Shown here: one piece after another, positions 29,201 to 34,969 of the stretch | How the letters are laid out: each line of letters starts with the position of its first letter | Numbering within the stretch: the stretch's first letter is position 1 | Assembly (NCBI RefSeq): GCF_038396675.1 | Contig: NC_088921.1 | Location: 40,017,501-40,081,500, forward strand | From: Hydra vulgaris | Lineage: Eukaryota; Cnidaria; Hydrozoa; Anthoathecata; Hydridae | Reading direction: 5' to 3' | DNA length: 64,000 nt | Translations under genes and position numbers: made by a program | The notes under the pieces: model-generated | The model's database searches: none | What the model saw: only the letters and a program-made list of their open reading frames with translations | Told to the model about the DNA's origin: nothing

Positions 29201-29482
29201 GTCACCACAATCTTTCCATAGAGCCCCTTTAACAATAACATTTAAAGCCCACATGGATTTAGTAAGTTTATAATAAAATATTTTTTCGGAAAAATATTAC
29301 GTGAAGAATATTCGTTAAAAATTCCGTTGCAATATAAATTTTAAAATCTTTAGTCCAACAAGTTTAAAATAGACATGCTCTAACATTTCAAATATATATA
29401 AGTAATATATATAATATATTGGAGTATATAAACATTTAAATATATACACATACACACATCCATGCACACATACACATACATA

Positions 29483-29574
<92 letters not shown>

Positions 29575-32500
29575 TATATACACACACATATATATACACA
29601 CATGCATATATATATACACATACACACACATATTTATATACACATGTATATATACATACACATATATGGATATATACACATATATACATATACACATAAA
29701 TACGCACACATATGCAAACATACTTACATGTATGTCTTCGTTGGTATTTGACCGAAGACTGTAAACAAGCCGATGTAAAAGTATCAGAAAATACTTTTGG
29801 CAGCAAGTTATTCTTTTATTTATGCATAAATATTAATATTTGAAGCGAATTAAGTTTTGATATATCTACGACTTTCGTATATTTCATTACAGGGGAATAG
29901 TTTTCTAATTTCTTTAAATAGTTAATTGCTTTACATGCGTGATTTTGAAAGCTCTGTAACCTTATTAATTTAATATTAGCATAGGAAAGATGACAATGAA
30001 CAAGACTGAAGTAAAGCATTTTGCGCAATTTATAATCAAGAAAGGCTCTAGATTTATATAATATACTTGTAGCAGAAGATAGGTTCTCATCAAATATTAC
30101 TCCCAAAAACCTTGTATGCTTTACTCGATTTATTTCATTTTTATTGATTGACAGTTTTGGCAACTTTAAAGGAAGATTAGTTGATTGTCTGATTTTATGG
30201 AAGAGAGTAAAACTTGTTTTTTTACAATTTGATTTTAATTTATTAGCTATAAACCATTGGTTAAAGCTTTCTAGTTCAGTGTTCATCGTTTTGAACAATA
30301 TTTTTATATCAGAGTTGTTGTAGAATAATTTTGTATCGTCTGTATACATAACTGACGATATTTTATGAGAACCTTTATTCATATCGTTAATATATATTAA
30401 AAATAATAAAGGTCCCAAGATTGATCCCTGTGGGACTCCGCATACAATATCAAGAGCTCCTGAGTCCTCCAGGACAACATACTGTTTAATTCTATTAAAA
30501 AGATAACTTTTACCTACGTATATATTAAGTTTATAATGCTTTAACTTTGTAAGTAATATTATGTGATCACCAGTGTCATATGCTTTAGAGAGATCAATAA
30601 ATATTCATAGTACTTGTTTCCCTTTATCATAGGACTTAGATATTTTATTGGCAATAATAGCATGTTCAGTAGAGCAGTATTTCTAAAATCTAAAATTGAT
30701 TTTAGTATAAAAGCGTATTTAATGTCATGTAATCATTAATTCTATTAAAGATTACCCTTTCAAATATTTTTGAAAAGACAGGGAGTAGTGTTGCCTTAAA
30801 AAGTTGCCAGTGAAATCAACGTGTTTTGGTTTACTCTGACAAACACGTGTCTATACGAGTTTTAATTTCGAAAGTGAAAGTAAATGTGCCGGCAGGGTTA
30901 TTTACAACAAAAGGTGCATTATTTATTACAGATCGCTCCCACCCTTTAATAATTACTTTAAATGAAATTAAAAAAAAATTTTTGATTTAATGCGACTGTA
31001 TTCATCGAAACTTAAAAAACTTGAAAAAAGCTCTTTGCTAAAAAATTTTAAAATTAATATACTCTTATATTAATTTGAAAATAGATTCATTGAAACTATT
31101 TTGAAACGTAAAAAGCTGTTAAATATATTATTCAAATACTCGGCCTCGGTTGCTCAGTAAGATTCTTTAAATTTTCTGTCTCATAAGTTAAATGGAAGTA
31201 TTCTTATATACAAAATGGGAGATGTAAAGCGGATGGAGGGTGTAAAATAAAATCTGTTCTAGTAAAAGTTAAACGTTGATTTGATTAGAAGTTTTTGCGC
31301 GCACGACTACGCATTTTTTTTTTTTTGTATTTAACTGGAAACTTTGTTTAAATTTAAAATATAAAATTTTGACTTAAAAAAAAAAAGAAAGTTTAAACGT
31401 CAAATATATTCTTAGATATCCTCTGTTGGTTCTGCAGAAGCCGTTTTTGAAGAGGTCGTCAAAAACTTGGAAGCGTTTGAAAAGAAAAAAAATATGTCGT
31501 CTGAACTCGAAGGAAAAAATATTATATTTGTTCTAGGTTTTTGTTATGACTATTTTTTATTATTTACTTTTTTAACATCTTTAATGACATTTTGATTTAA
31601 ACGTTTTAGCTTCTATCGCGATAGCTATTTACCGCTTGTTTTCTGTTTATCGTTTATAACTGTTTTCCGCTAACTTCATTTGTTGTTTAACATTTTATTG
31701 TTATTTTAATATTATTATAGACATGAGAAATCTAATTCGTTTTAGGTTTTTTTATTTTTATTTTTTAACTTTATCTTCATAGTTCCTTTATTTTAACATT
31801 TTTAACGACGGTAAGCACTACTTAGTTATAAAGTGTTTTTAAGGACGGTACACTTAATTTCTAAGTGATTATAGCGACGGTAGCGACCCTTTGTTTTTAA
31901 GTTTTTTTTTTTTTGTTTTTTTTCTTCAATCGGCGCATTTTTTTTCCTTTGAATTTTGCGACGTTTTTTTAGAAATCACAAACACATTAATATGCTTTTT
32001 TTTTGAGACACTATTCTCTAATGTTTGCTTAAAACAACAAATAATTCTTGCATTGTTTTAGGTGGTCCTGGAAGTGGCAAAGGAACTCAATGTGCAAAAA
32101 TTGTTGAAAAATATGGTTTTTGTCATTTATCAACTGGAGATTTACTACGCGAAGAAGTAAAATCTAGTTCAGAAAGATCAGAGCAATTGAAAGCCATCAT
32201 GGCTCGTGGTGAGCTTGTATCCCAGGTAACCATTTTTTTGTATAATAGAGCATTATTAAAAAGATTAACATTTTTTTACTTTTATAAGATTAGTTCACAG
32301 ATCTGATCTAGTAAATTAAATTAAAGGATCCAAATTTTGTTTTAGACATTAAATATATTTGTATAGGAAACAATATTAGAAATCTTACGTGATGCAATAA
32401 TTAGAAACAAGGATTGTAGAGGCTTTCTTATTGACGGTTTCCCAAGAGACGTACCGCAAGGGAAATTGTTTGAAAAAACGGTAAGTTCTGTTTATTATAT

Positions 32501-32924
32501 TTTATTGAGCATAATTAGAAATTTTTTCTATTATTTCTTTTTCTATTCAAAAAGGTGGCAAAATGTAGGTGCGTTTTATACTTTGAATGCACCAATGAAG
32601 TTATGACAGAAAGGCTTTTAGGGAGAGCAGCTACAAGCAATCGAGTTGATGACAACTTGGAAACCATAAAGTTGCGTTTAAAAACATTCGAAAATGCTAC
32701 TCTGCCAGTTTTAGCAGAGTTCAGTGATCGTCTTAAAAAGGTATTTTAAAATGTTAAAGCCTTTTTTTTTTCAAACTTTTTAAAATTCATAAGATTGCAA
32801 TGTCTTTTTTTAAACTATTTTGTTCTTTGGTATCCATGTGTTGTATTATTTATTATAGGTCAATGCGGAGAGATCTGTTGATCAAATATTCTGTGATGTT
32901 TGTAGCGTATTGGACGGGTTGTAG
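1908..32924 (+). CDS. Multidomain adenylate kinase gene (5' truncated), 16 exons
   Basis: This gene encodes at least four tandem adenylate kinase domains of the short, AK1-like type, which transfer phosphate between ATP and AMP. The visible exons are 1908-2021, 2108-2293, 2488-2596, 10882-11045, 11203-11316, 14313-14498, 14615-14684, 14825-14992, 15134-15297, 15384-15494, 15581-15751, 31416-31536, 32062-32225, 32367-32480, 32555-32740 and 32859-32924. Phases match at every junction and sum to 2208 nt (735 codons plus stop). Most boundaries have GT/AG signals; the acceptor at 14823-14824 is the weakest. The P-loop exon of domain 1 is absent, so the gene starts upstream of the window. Sea urchin sperm flagellar adenylate kinase is a known three-domain protein, so a ciliary or flagellar role is possible here, but that is inference. 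Human AK5 has two such domains and AK9 several. An AATAAA lies at 33081-33086. Confidence 0.88.
2108..2293 (+). CDS. Adenylate kinase domain 1, LID exon (186 nt)
   Basis: The exon opens after TTGACAG and closes at AAG/GTACAG. It encodes the core strand VLYFDC, then [16 protein letters not shown], which keeps the LID arginines and the paired aspartates. The LID is the short form found in cytosolic AK1-like enzymes. Confidence 0.88.
2365..2425. repeat. AAT-type microsatellite
   Basis: A run of AAT and related triplets lies in the short intron between the domain 1 LID and linker exons. Confidence 0.7.
2488..2596 (+). CDS. Domain 1 C-terminal helix and linker exon
   Basis: It encodes the C-terminal helix ([15 protein letters not shown]), then a linker, then the strand KKPVIFVL that opens the next kinase domain. 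It ends after the first base of a glycine codon (phase 1), which pairs with the P-loop exon at 10882. Confidence 0.82.
2597..3597. other. Intronic AT-rich sequence
   Basis: This is the first part of the 8.3-kb intron between domains 1 and 2. It holds short local duplications, such as a repeated AAACCATTAAATAATGTTTA near 3420-3500. I see no gene. Confidence 0.6.
3598..3687. repeat. TA microsatellite
   Basis: An uninterrupted TA dinucleotide run of about 90 bp. Confidence 0.95.
3731..3896 (-). repeat. tRNA-derived SINE, second copy
   Basis: The poly-T at 3731-3746 is the poly-A tail of a minus-strand element. The head at 3828-3896 (GACAGCACTACCAGGAATATGG and on) aligns with the SINE at the window start. 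Box elements are decayed. Confidence 0.6.
4287..4490 (+). pseudogene. LINE family A endonuclease fragment
   Basis: The conceptual translation around 4320-4470 contains [20 protein letters not shown] and [14 protein letters not shown]. These correspond to the endonuclease C-terminal block of the antisense LINE at 17209-20260 (complement of 19390-19530). The GSSDH motif is typical of apurinic-like LINE endonucleases. The fragment is cut off by the AGT repeat that follows. Confidence 0.65.
4498..4916. repeat. AGT/TAG trinucleotide microsatellite, about 420 bp
   Basis: A long, mildly interrupted AGT array. It stays open in several frames, giving spurious poly-Val on the + strand and poly-Thr on the minus strand. 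These are not treated as genes. Confidence 0.97.
5040..6540. other. Intronic AT-rich sequence
   Basis: There is a short tRNA-like A-box fragment near 5190-5225 (TGGCCAAGTGGATAGCG) before a poly-T, possibly a SINE remnant. Nothing codes. A CAGAAGGTGCTGCTGTGGAGGC motif near 5528 resembles one at 3702-3730. Confidence 0.5.
6547..6593. repeat. Small hairpin
   Basis: GACTAGCTGATCA is repeated inverted as TGATCAGCTAGTC around a loop of about 17 bases. Confidence 0.7.
6605..6850 (+). pseudogene. LINE family A fragment (between endonuclease and RT)
   Basis: Frame-broken sequence encodes pieces such as TKADWDFF and [10 protein letters not shown]. They match the segment between endonuclease and reverse transcriptase in the antisense LINE near 19010-19319. 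Another copy of the same block is at 16480-16620. Confidence 0.6.
6929..7150 (-). pseudogene. Tc1/mariner-type transposase C-terminal remnant
   Basis: The minus-strand frame begins [20 protein letters not shown] and ends with [13 protein letters not shown]. This is the pattern of the last third of IS630/Tc1/mariner transposases, where the P-I-E(N/R)-F motif carries the final catalytic acidic residue. The rest of the protein is lost, and the element sits inside LINE family A sequence. Confidence 0.6.
7321..7443. repeat. 35-bp tandem repeat, 3.5 copies
   Basis: The unit begins ATCATTGATGATCAGAAGGG and ends TTATAAATAAAT. Three copies are essentially identical, and a fourth breaks off at 7443. 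Confidence 0.9.
7883..8815 (+). pseudogene. LINE family A reverse transcriptase fragment
   Basis: Broken frames carry ordered RT motifs: [20 protein letters not shown] (R to S in the usual NYRPIS), [16 protein letters not shown] and [12 protein letters not shown] with the catalytic A-D-D. Frameshifts and stops separate them. A poly-C run near 8198 and lost arginines show decay. It stops abruptly near 8815, where a different transposon begins. Confidence 0.8.
8820..10260 (-). pseudogene. Probable hAT-family transposase remnant
   Basis: The minus-strand frame 9089-8820 encodes [20 protein letters not shown] followed by a charged helix. The pattern resembles the part of hAT transposases with K-(I/V)-A-V-E-A-L-C and the D-A-N-L-F/L-T-A-D block. 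No full domain survives. The assignment is from recall of the family pattern and is tentative. Sequence near 10023-10160 resembles 20690-20800 inside the 8-kb hAT-like insertion, which supports a common origin. Confidence 0.4.
9777..9853. repeat. Perfect 37-bp hairpin, 3-base loop
   Basis: The arms at 9777-9813 and 9817-9853 are exact reverse complements around GGA. Left arm starts TTGGCATATTTTAGTTGC. Confidence 0.95.
10500..10605. repeat. Short tandem duplications (AATGTCCGGA units)
   Basis: ATAATGTCCGGAGGGAATTT and related segments recur three times, with AACCAATTGT and TGTAATAAATA spacers. Confidence 0.7.
10777..10846. repeat. TA microsatellite just upstream of the domain 2 P-loop exon
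   Basis: A run of about 70 bp of TA ends 36 bases before the domain 2 P-loop exon. Confidence 0.93.
10882..11045 (+). CDS. Adenylate kinase domain 2, P-loop exon (164 nt)
   Basis: The exon follows TTTATTCTAG and joins the phase-1 base from 2596. It encodes an intact Walker A loop, [10 protein letters not shown], followed by [10 protein letters not shown]. In AK1-type enzymes the last block is usually H-L-S-T-G-(D/E)-L-L-R. Here T is replaced by A and the acidic residue by G, while the AMP-contacting arginine is kept. It ends at VPQ/GTTTAT. Confidence 0.9.
11203..11316 (+). CDS. Adenylate kinase domain 2, AMP-binding exon (114 nt)
   Basis: It opens after a T-tract and AG at 11201-11202 and closes before GTACGT. 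It encodes [12 protein letters not shown] and [10 protein letters not shown], with the AMP-site arginine present. Confidence 0.9.
11657..11698. repeat. Short hairpin
   Basis: CAAGCTTCTAGCTTTTG and CAAAAGCCAGAAGCTTG form an imperfect stem in the intron. Confidence 0.6.
11944..12009. repeat. 31-bp-arm hairpin
   Basis: The arms TTGGTAGTGTTATTAGTAA... and ...TTACTAATAACACTACCAA pair with one mismatch around a 4-base loop. Confidence 0.9.
12885..13520 (+). pseudogene. Degenerate Tc1/mariner-type transposon
   Basis: Frame-broken + strand sequence encodes fragments such as FSDEKNFNQDQ (first catalytic D of Tc1/mariner-like transposases), [15 protein letters not shown] and [10 protein letters not shown]. 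Many stops and frameshifts show it is long dead. It lies in the intron before the domain 2 LID exon. The surrounding 11700-12880 and 13540-13980 stretches are AT-rich with no other recognisable content. Confidence 0.6.
13984..14027. repeat. Perfect 19-bp hairpin
   Basis: GTAATCAAATGAAAAAATC and its exact reverse complement flank a 6-base loop. Confidence 0.93.
14082..14166. repeat. 40-bp-arm hairpin next to the CA repeat
   Basis: The arms at 14082-14121 and 14127-14166 match at 39 of 40 positions (left arm starts GTGAGCACCTAGCCGAATA) around TATTT. The right arm runs directly into the CA microsatellite. Confidence 0.95.
14164..14238. repeat. CA microsatellite
   Basis: An uninterrupted CA run of about 75 bp, 74 bases upstream of the domain 2 LID exon. 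Confidence 0.95.
14313..14498 (+). CDS. Adenylate kinase domain 2, LID exon (186 nt)
   Basis: The exon has the same length as the domain 1 and domain 4 equivalents. It encodes LILYYDC and [16 protein letters not shown], with all LID arginines and the D-D pair present, and ends before the strong donor GTAAGT. Confidence 0.9.
14615..14684 (+). CDS. Domain 2 C-terminal helix exon
   Basis: It encodes [11 protein letters not shown] and the start of the connecting helix, ending phase 1 at GATG/GTAAAC. The motif matches the end of domain 1 (ADSSIEEVF). Confidence 0.8.
14825..14992 (+). CDS. Linker exon between domains 2 and 3
   Basis: A 56-residue polar linker ([17 protein letters not shown]...) is followed by the strand KCAIFVIG, which opens domain 3. 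It enters and leaves in phase 1. The acceptor (ACTTTTAAAAG) is weak, so the left edge is the least certain boundary of the gene. Using the AG at 14771-14772 instead would hit stops. Confidence 0.62.
15134..15297 (+). CDS. Adenylate kinase domain 3, degenerate P-loop exon (164 nt)
   Basis: The exon keeps the 164-nt length and both splice sites, but the loop reads [10 protein letters not shown] where the family has G-x-P-G-x-G-K-G-T. The phosphate-binding lysine and its two flanking glycines are gone. The AMP-side block reads YICIGQLLR and keeps only the arginine. The reading frame is open, so this looks like a retained non-catalytic domain rather than a broken exon. Confidence 0.87.
15384..15494 (+). 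CDS. Adenylate kinase domain 3, AMP-binding-like exon (111 nt)
   Basis: It encodes [11 protein letters not shown] and [10 protein letters not shown]. The usual D of L-I-D-G is H, and the exon is one codon shorter than its equivalents. The donor GTTTTT is weak. Confidence 0.8.
15581..15751 (+). CDS. Adenylate kinase domain 3, LID-less exon (171 nt)
   Basis: The strand LVLYFSC is followed by [20 protein letters not shown]. The region that carries R..R...R.DD in the other domains is five codons shorter and lacks the arginines and paired aspartates. The rest of the core helix remains and the frame is intact. Confidence 0.8.
15790..15957. repeat. Tandem repeat, about 60-bp unit, three copies
   Basis: GAAAGAAAAAA-TTGTTTAGTGTAT-TAATCTGTTTTACATAC-GTCAGGAAT recurs three times with substitutions, just inside the large intron. 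Confidence 0.85.
16175..16436. repeat. Minisatellite of CTTACCTTCACTCC-type units
   Basis: Variable 12- to 18-base units of CACTTACCTTCA(A/C)T(C/T)C. All three + frames and one minus frame stay open through it, so the apparent proteins are repeat artefacts. Confidence 0.9.
16480..16620 (+). pseudogene. LINE family A fragment
   Basis: This short block encodes [12 protein letters not shown] and an N-D-W-D-S piece. It matches the inter-domain region of LINE family A at 6605-6700. Confidence 0.5.
17270..17512 (-). pseudogene. LINE A RT C-terminal segment
   Basis: The frame encodes [15 protein letters not shown] and [19 protein letters not shown]. This is the conserved tail after the RT thumb ([10 protein letters not shown]). 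The same block recurs at 26690-26780. Confidence 0.7.
17629..18432 (-). pseudogene. LINE A reverse transcriptase core
   Basis: A 267-residue open frame contains [13 protein letters not shown] (usual A-F-D-x-V-W-H), [20 protein letters not shown] and [12 protein letters not shown]. The last is the catalytic F-A-D-D box with the second aspartate changed to N, so the enzyme should be inactive. Sequence before 18432 (18430-18830) carries further RT blocks in broken frames. Confidence 0.88.
19010..20241 (-). pseudogene. LINE A endonuclease and N-terminal region
   Basis: Minus-strand frames at 20241-19804 and 19778-19530 encode [25 protein letters not shown] and [15 protein letters not shown]. These are the E-T-N and G-D-F-N-A-H motifs of APE-type LINE endonucleases. 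Frames 19319-19010 follow on toward the RT. Several frameshifts interrupt the chain. Confidence 0.8.
20640..21500. other. Unassigned sequence inside the 8-kb insertion
   Basis: A segment at 20690-20800 resembles 10023-10160 at the DNA level. No complete domain is readable. Confidence 0.35.
21850..23310 (-). pseudogene. Degenerate DDE-type transposase-like gene
   Basis: On the minus strand, 23024-22407 encodes a basic region with [18 protein letters not shown] and [16 protein letters not shown]. Broken frames then give [19 protein letters not shown] and [13 protein letters not shown], and 22067-21864 gives [19 protein letters not shown]. The D-G-G-P-D-E-N block followed by N-R-V-E-R looks like the second and third catalytic acids of an RNase H-like transposase. 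I recognise the style from uncharacterised repeat proteins but cannot name the superfamily. Stops and frameshifts make it non-functional. Confidence 0.55.
24120..24190 (+). repeat. tRNA-like SINE fragment
   Basis: GTAGCGCAGTGTTTAGCGTA (A-box-like) and GATCCATGGTTCAATCCAT (B-box-like) are spaced as in a tRNA. The anticodon stem is poor. Confidence 0.5.
25410..26940 (+). pseudogene. LINE family A copy, heavily decayed
   Basis: The conceptual reading gives [24 protein letters not shown]-like and FADD-like remnants (TTTGCTGATGACATCC near 25845). It then gives thumb and C-terminal pieces to about 26830, where AGTAGTGGTTGCTTGGAG matches the 3' end of the antisense copy. Frames are broken every few dozen codons. 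Confidence 0.7.
27190..27610. repeat. Degenerate ATGATGTCATCAGTTA-type satellite
   Basis: Irregular units of about 20-30 bp around GATGTCATCAGTTATATTAA recur, and a few resume at 27985-28045 after a MITE insertion. Confidence 0.75.
27613..27988. mobile_element. MITE with AGGAG-GAATTTT ends, disrupted by a second MITE
   Basis: The left end AGGAGCGAATTTTTAAAAGG and the right end (complement of CCTTTTGAAAATTCACTCCT) are inverted. Both continue into a shared GTGCTA segment. The inner element at 27733-27894 lies in the middle. Confidence 0.6.
27733..27894. mobile_element. hAT MITE with perfect 8-bp target duplication
   Basis: The element is 162 bp with ends CAGCGCCGT...ACGGCGCTG. ATAATAGA flanks it exactly at 27725-27732 and 27895-27902. 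No coding capacity. Confidence 0.85.
28480..28765. repeat. Diverged half of the palindromic MITE seen at 34970
   Basis: TTTCCAGGCTCCAATCACCGCGATTTTTTGCAAA and TATTTGACATAAGT-type segments match the right half of the 34970-35596 element. The left half is missing or too decayed to align. Confidence 0.55.
29400..29715. repeat. CA/TA compound microsatellite
   Basis: Its core is a pure AC run at 29485-29562, flanked by CATA/TATA-rich variants. Open frames on both strands here are repeat artefacts. Confidence 0.93.
29816..30418 (-). pseudogene. LINE family B reverse transcriptase, palm to thumb
   Basis: A 200-residue open frame starts at [13 protein letters not shown] and carries [13 protein letters not shown]. 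The catalytic box is Y-T-D-D rather than Y-A-D-D but keeps both aspartates. [15 protein letters not shown] (the L-G-V motif) and a thumb region follow. More RT lies upstream to 30800 in broken frames. Confidence 0.85.
31416..31536 (+). CDS. Domain 3 C-terminal helix and linker to domain 4
   Basis: The exon follows ATATTCTTAG. It encodes [18 protein letters not shown] (the C-terminal AK helix), a KKKN-rich linker, and GKNIIFVL, the first strand of domain 4, ending phase 1. It fits the phase-0 end at 15751, so the intervening intron is 15,664 nt. Confidence 0.85.
31537..32061. other. T-rich intron before domain 4
   Basis: Short intron with repeated GTTTTT and CGACGGTA motifs. Nothing else recognisable. 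Confidence 0.6.
32062..32225 (+). CDS. Adenylate kinase domain 4, P-loop exon (164 nt)
   Basis: It encodes the canonical [13 protein letters not shown]alker A loop and [12 protein letters not shown], with every residue expected of an active AK1-type NMP site. It ends at VSQ/GTAACC. Confidence 0.93.
32367..32480 (+). CDS. Adenylate kinase domain 4, AMP-binding exon (114 nt)
   Basis: It encodes [11 protein letters not shown] and [10 protein letters not shown], with both the aspartate and the arginine of the AMP site, and ends at a consensus GTAAGT donor. Confidence 0.93.
32555..32740 (+). CDS. Adenylate kinase domain 4, LID exon (186 nt)
   Basis: It encodes VLYFECT and [17 protein letters not shown], with the LID arginines and D-D pair intact. 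The donor is GTATTT. Confidence 0.93.
32859..32924 (+). CDS. Terminal exon of the adenylate kinase gene
   Basis: After TTTATTATAG the exon encodes [21 protein letters not shown] and a TAG stop at 32922-32924. This is the C-terminal helix of domain 4, so no extension follows the last kinase domain. Confidence 0.88.
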   Translation, partial: VNAERSVDQIFCDVCSVLDGL

Positions 32925-33080
32925 TTAGCAATATATATTTTTCAATGACAGGGTGCATTTATAGGAGCGCGTTTAATAATTAATGTAGATAAAAAAAAGC
33001 ACTTTTATTAAATAATTTTAAAATTATAATAGTATATTTTTCCTGATATTTTGTAAAGCATGTTTTCTGTATAAAATAAT

Positions 33081-33086
33081 AATAAA
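33081..33086 (+). terminator. Probable polyadenylation signal of the adenylate kinase gene
   Basis: AATAAA lies 157 bases after the stop. Such hexamers are frequent in AT-rich DNA, so only its position supports it. Confidence 0.5.
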
Positions 33087-33196
33087 GTCTTTCATTAATG
33101 TTTATATCAAATTAATATTTTATTTGTTGTTCTATAAGAAGCATAATTACCATCTCTTTACATAGTTAACATAATTACCATGCCTACACGCTTTCT

Positions 33197-33284
33197 AAAA
33201 CGTTCACGCGCATTTGAAAAATAAAAACCGTTTAATGAGTAAAACGTTCACGCGCATTTGAAAAATAAAAACCGTTTAATGAGT
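33197..33284. repeat. Exact 44-bp tandem duplication
   Basis: AAAACGTTCACGCGCATTTG... occurs twice in succession, at 33197 and 33241. Confidence 0.95.
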
Positions 33285-33445
33285 AACGAATGTGTTACAA
33301 ATATAAAATCATGTAAACAAATTTTTTCCATTAATGGAAGTAATAACAATGACTATTCATTTTTATTAAATTTACACAATTTTATGTAAAAAGCTTAAAA
33401 TTAGCATCTAGGGTTGTAAATTCGGATAATTTTTGGCGTTCGAGC

Positions 33446-33451
33446 TTTATT
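33446..33451 (-). terminator. Possible polyadenylation signal of the secreted-protein gene
   Basis: AATAAA on the minus strand (TTTATT on +) lies 22 bases past the stop codon. Confidence 0.4.
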
Positions 33452-33473
33452 AACAGTTATTTTACCCTAACAT

Positions 33474-34062
33474 TCATATTAAACCCTTTTTATTGATACG
33501 TGTTCTTAAGTTTAATTTAGCAGGATGATGAGCGTTTTCTGAAGACGCTCCATTATTAAAATCAATGGCCTCGTTTGCTTGTTCTCTGTCGTTTGAATCT
33601 TTTTCTTCGAATCTATCTCTTTCATCTTCATTTTCATCCTGCTTGAATTCTCTGAACCCTTGCCTACTTTGGTCAATGTTATGGTTTGTGTTTCTTTGTT
33701 TCATATCATACGGAAATTTGCTGAAATGTTTTGGTGGTAGATCATTACCATCATCATATTCGTTTCGCTCACTCCCATGACCTACCCAATCAGGAACTGG
33801 ACGATCTATATACTGACTATGTTTAGGAACTTTAAAGGGGTCTGTAGCATCTATATCTATATAACTTCTTTGTTTTGGATCAGATGCTTTTTTTAAATCT
33901 TTTAAGTGATTGTGCATTTCTTTTGGAGACCCTGAATATAAAAGTTTTAAGAAAACAAATGAACATACTTGTGGAGAGGTGATCAATCATAAAAATGAAT
34001 AAAATTATAAACTCACCATGTGTTTTTACTAAGAAGATTATTAAAAATACTGCAACGAACAT
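33474..34062 (-). CDS. Small secreted highly charged protein, two exons
   Basis: Exon 1 (34062-34017) encodes MFVAVFLIIFLVKTH, a clear signal peptide core, and ends phase 1 at CATG/GTGAGT. Exon 2 (33932-33474) follows TATATTCAG and encodes about 152 residues to a TAA stop. The mature protein is rich in D, E, K, R and N and has no cysteine cluster. It includes a YIDIDATDPF and SQYIDRPVPDWVG block and a DENEDERDRFEEKD acidic stretch. I do not recognise the family. It could be an extracellular matrix, mucus or peptide-precursor protein specific to the lineage. It is convergent with the kinase gene, with 549 bases between the stops. Confidence 0.75.
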
Positions 34063-34072
34063 CTTTTGTGTT

Positions 34073-34074
34073 CT
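34073..34074 (-). promoter_or_regulatory. Candidate spliced-leader acceptor
   Basis: On the minus strand ATTTACTTATAG precedes the ATG at 34062 by ten bases. A T-rich AG this close to a start codon suits spliced-leader trans-splicing, which is known in Hydra. An in-frame ATG further upstream at 34095 would otherwise add 11 residues before the signal peptide. Confidence 0.4.
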
Positions 34075-34099
34075 ATAAGTAAATAATAAATACATATCA

Positions 34100-34969
34100 G
34101 TTCTAAATTCAAATAGTTTCTTCTTTTAGTCAAGTTCCACAACTTGTATTCTTAATCACAAATTTTACTTAGTACATACAACATTACGTTTTTACCCAGG
34201 ACATTATTAGGTTCTTACCCAAGAGATATATTATTAGGTTTTTTTACCTGCGATAGGTTTTGATTTGATTTATCGGCATAAATTGAGAGTTTTTTTTAGA
34301 TGAGCACTTTTGATTTTGTAAAAATAACTTTGAAGTTCTATTATAATTCTAATATAAACATGATTTATTATCATTTTAACCAAAGGCAATTTTACGGGGG
34401 GGGGGGGGTATTACACTCCCCCATGATGCGAAATTAAAGATAAAAAATAATTTTGTTATAGCCTCAGAGAGTTTTTAGATTTTAATATATATATCAAATA
34501 AGTAAAATTAGCTGACATAATATTAACTTGATGAAGCTTGATTAACTTTTTTATAGCAGAAAGGTATTACTATCTTTTTAGTAATTTTATTGTGTAAAGA
34601 TCTTTCTTTAAATAGATTTTAAGTTGCTTTGCAATGTAATAAATATTTGAAAAATTATGCTGATTGGTCGCTGTTAAAGTTATTGTCCAGTACTTTCTTT
34701 GAAATGTTCAAAATTATTCAAAATTTAGCCAATTCTTTTCGGAAAAAAAAAACATTTTTTCGAACAGCGCATTCCTTGATACGCTTCTTAGTTGTTAACC
34801 ACTACCTCTATTTGGTGTAAAATTATATATTCCCTTTTTTTTTTTTTTTTTTGCGCATGTCACAATTACGTCTGAACACAGGTTGATACATCTCAAATAA
34901 GCATGTGTGGTGTGACGCACTTTTTAACAGATAAAAAAAATATTTATTAGGGAGTCAAGGTTAGGGTAT
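34100..34969. other. AT-rich intergenic sequence
   Basis: A G run at 34397-34408 is the only odd feature. I see no gene. Confidence 0.5.

Larger units (their letters stand above)
29165..30800 (-). mobile_element. LINE family B copy, antisense and 5'-truncated
   Basis: The minus strand carries RT from the N-Y-R-P-I-S-L-L-P region (near 30790) through to a 3' UTR ending near 29165. That 3' UTR matches 40690-40775 of the + strand copy (GGCTCTATG-AAAG-TTGTGGTGA). A CA/TA array (29400-29715) separates the last coding block from the 3' UTR. Confidence 0.8.

Noticed and set aside
29315..29806. Cys-Val-rich proteins over the CA array
   Set aside because: They are microsatellite translations; only the edge near 29725-29806 is real LINE B C-terminal coding.
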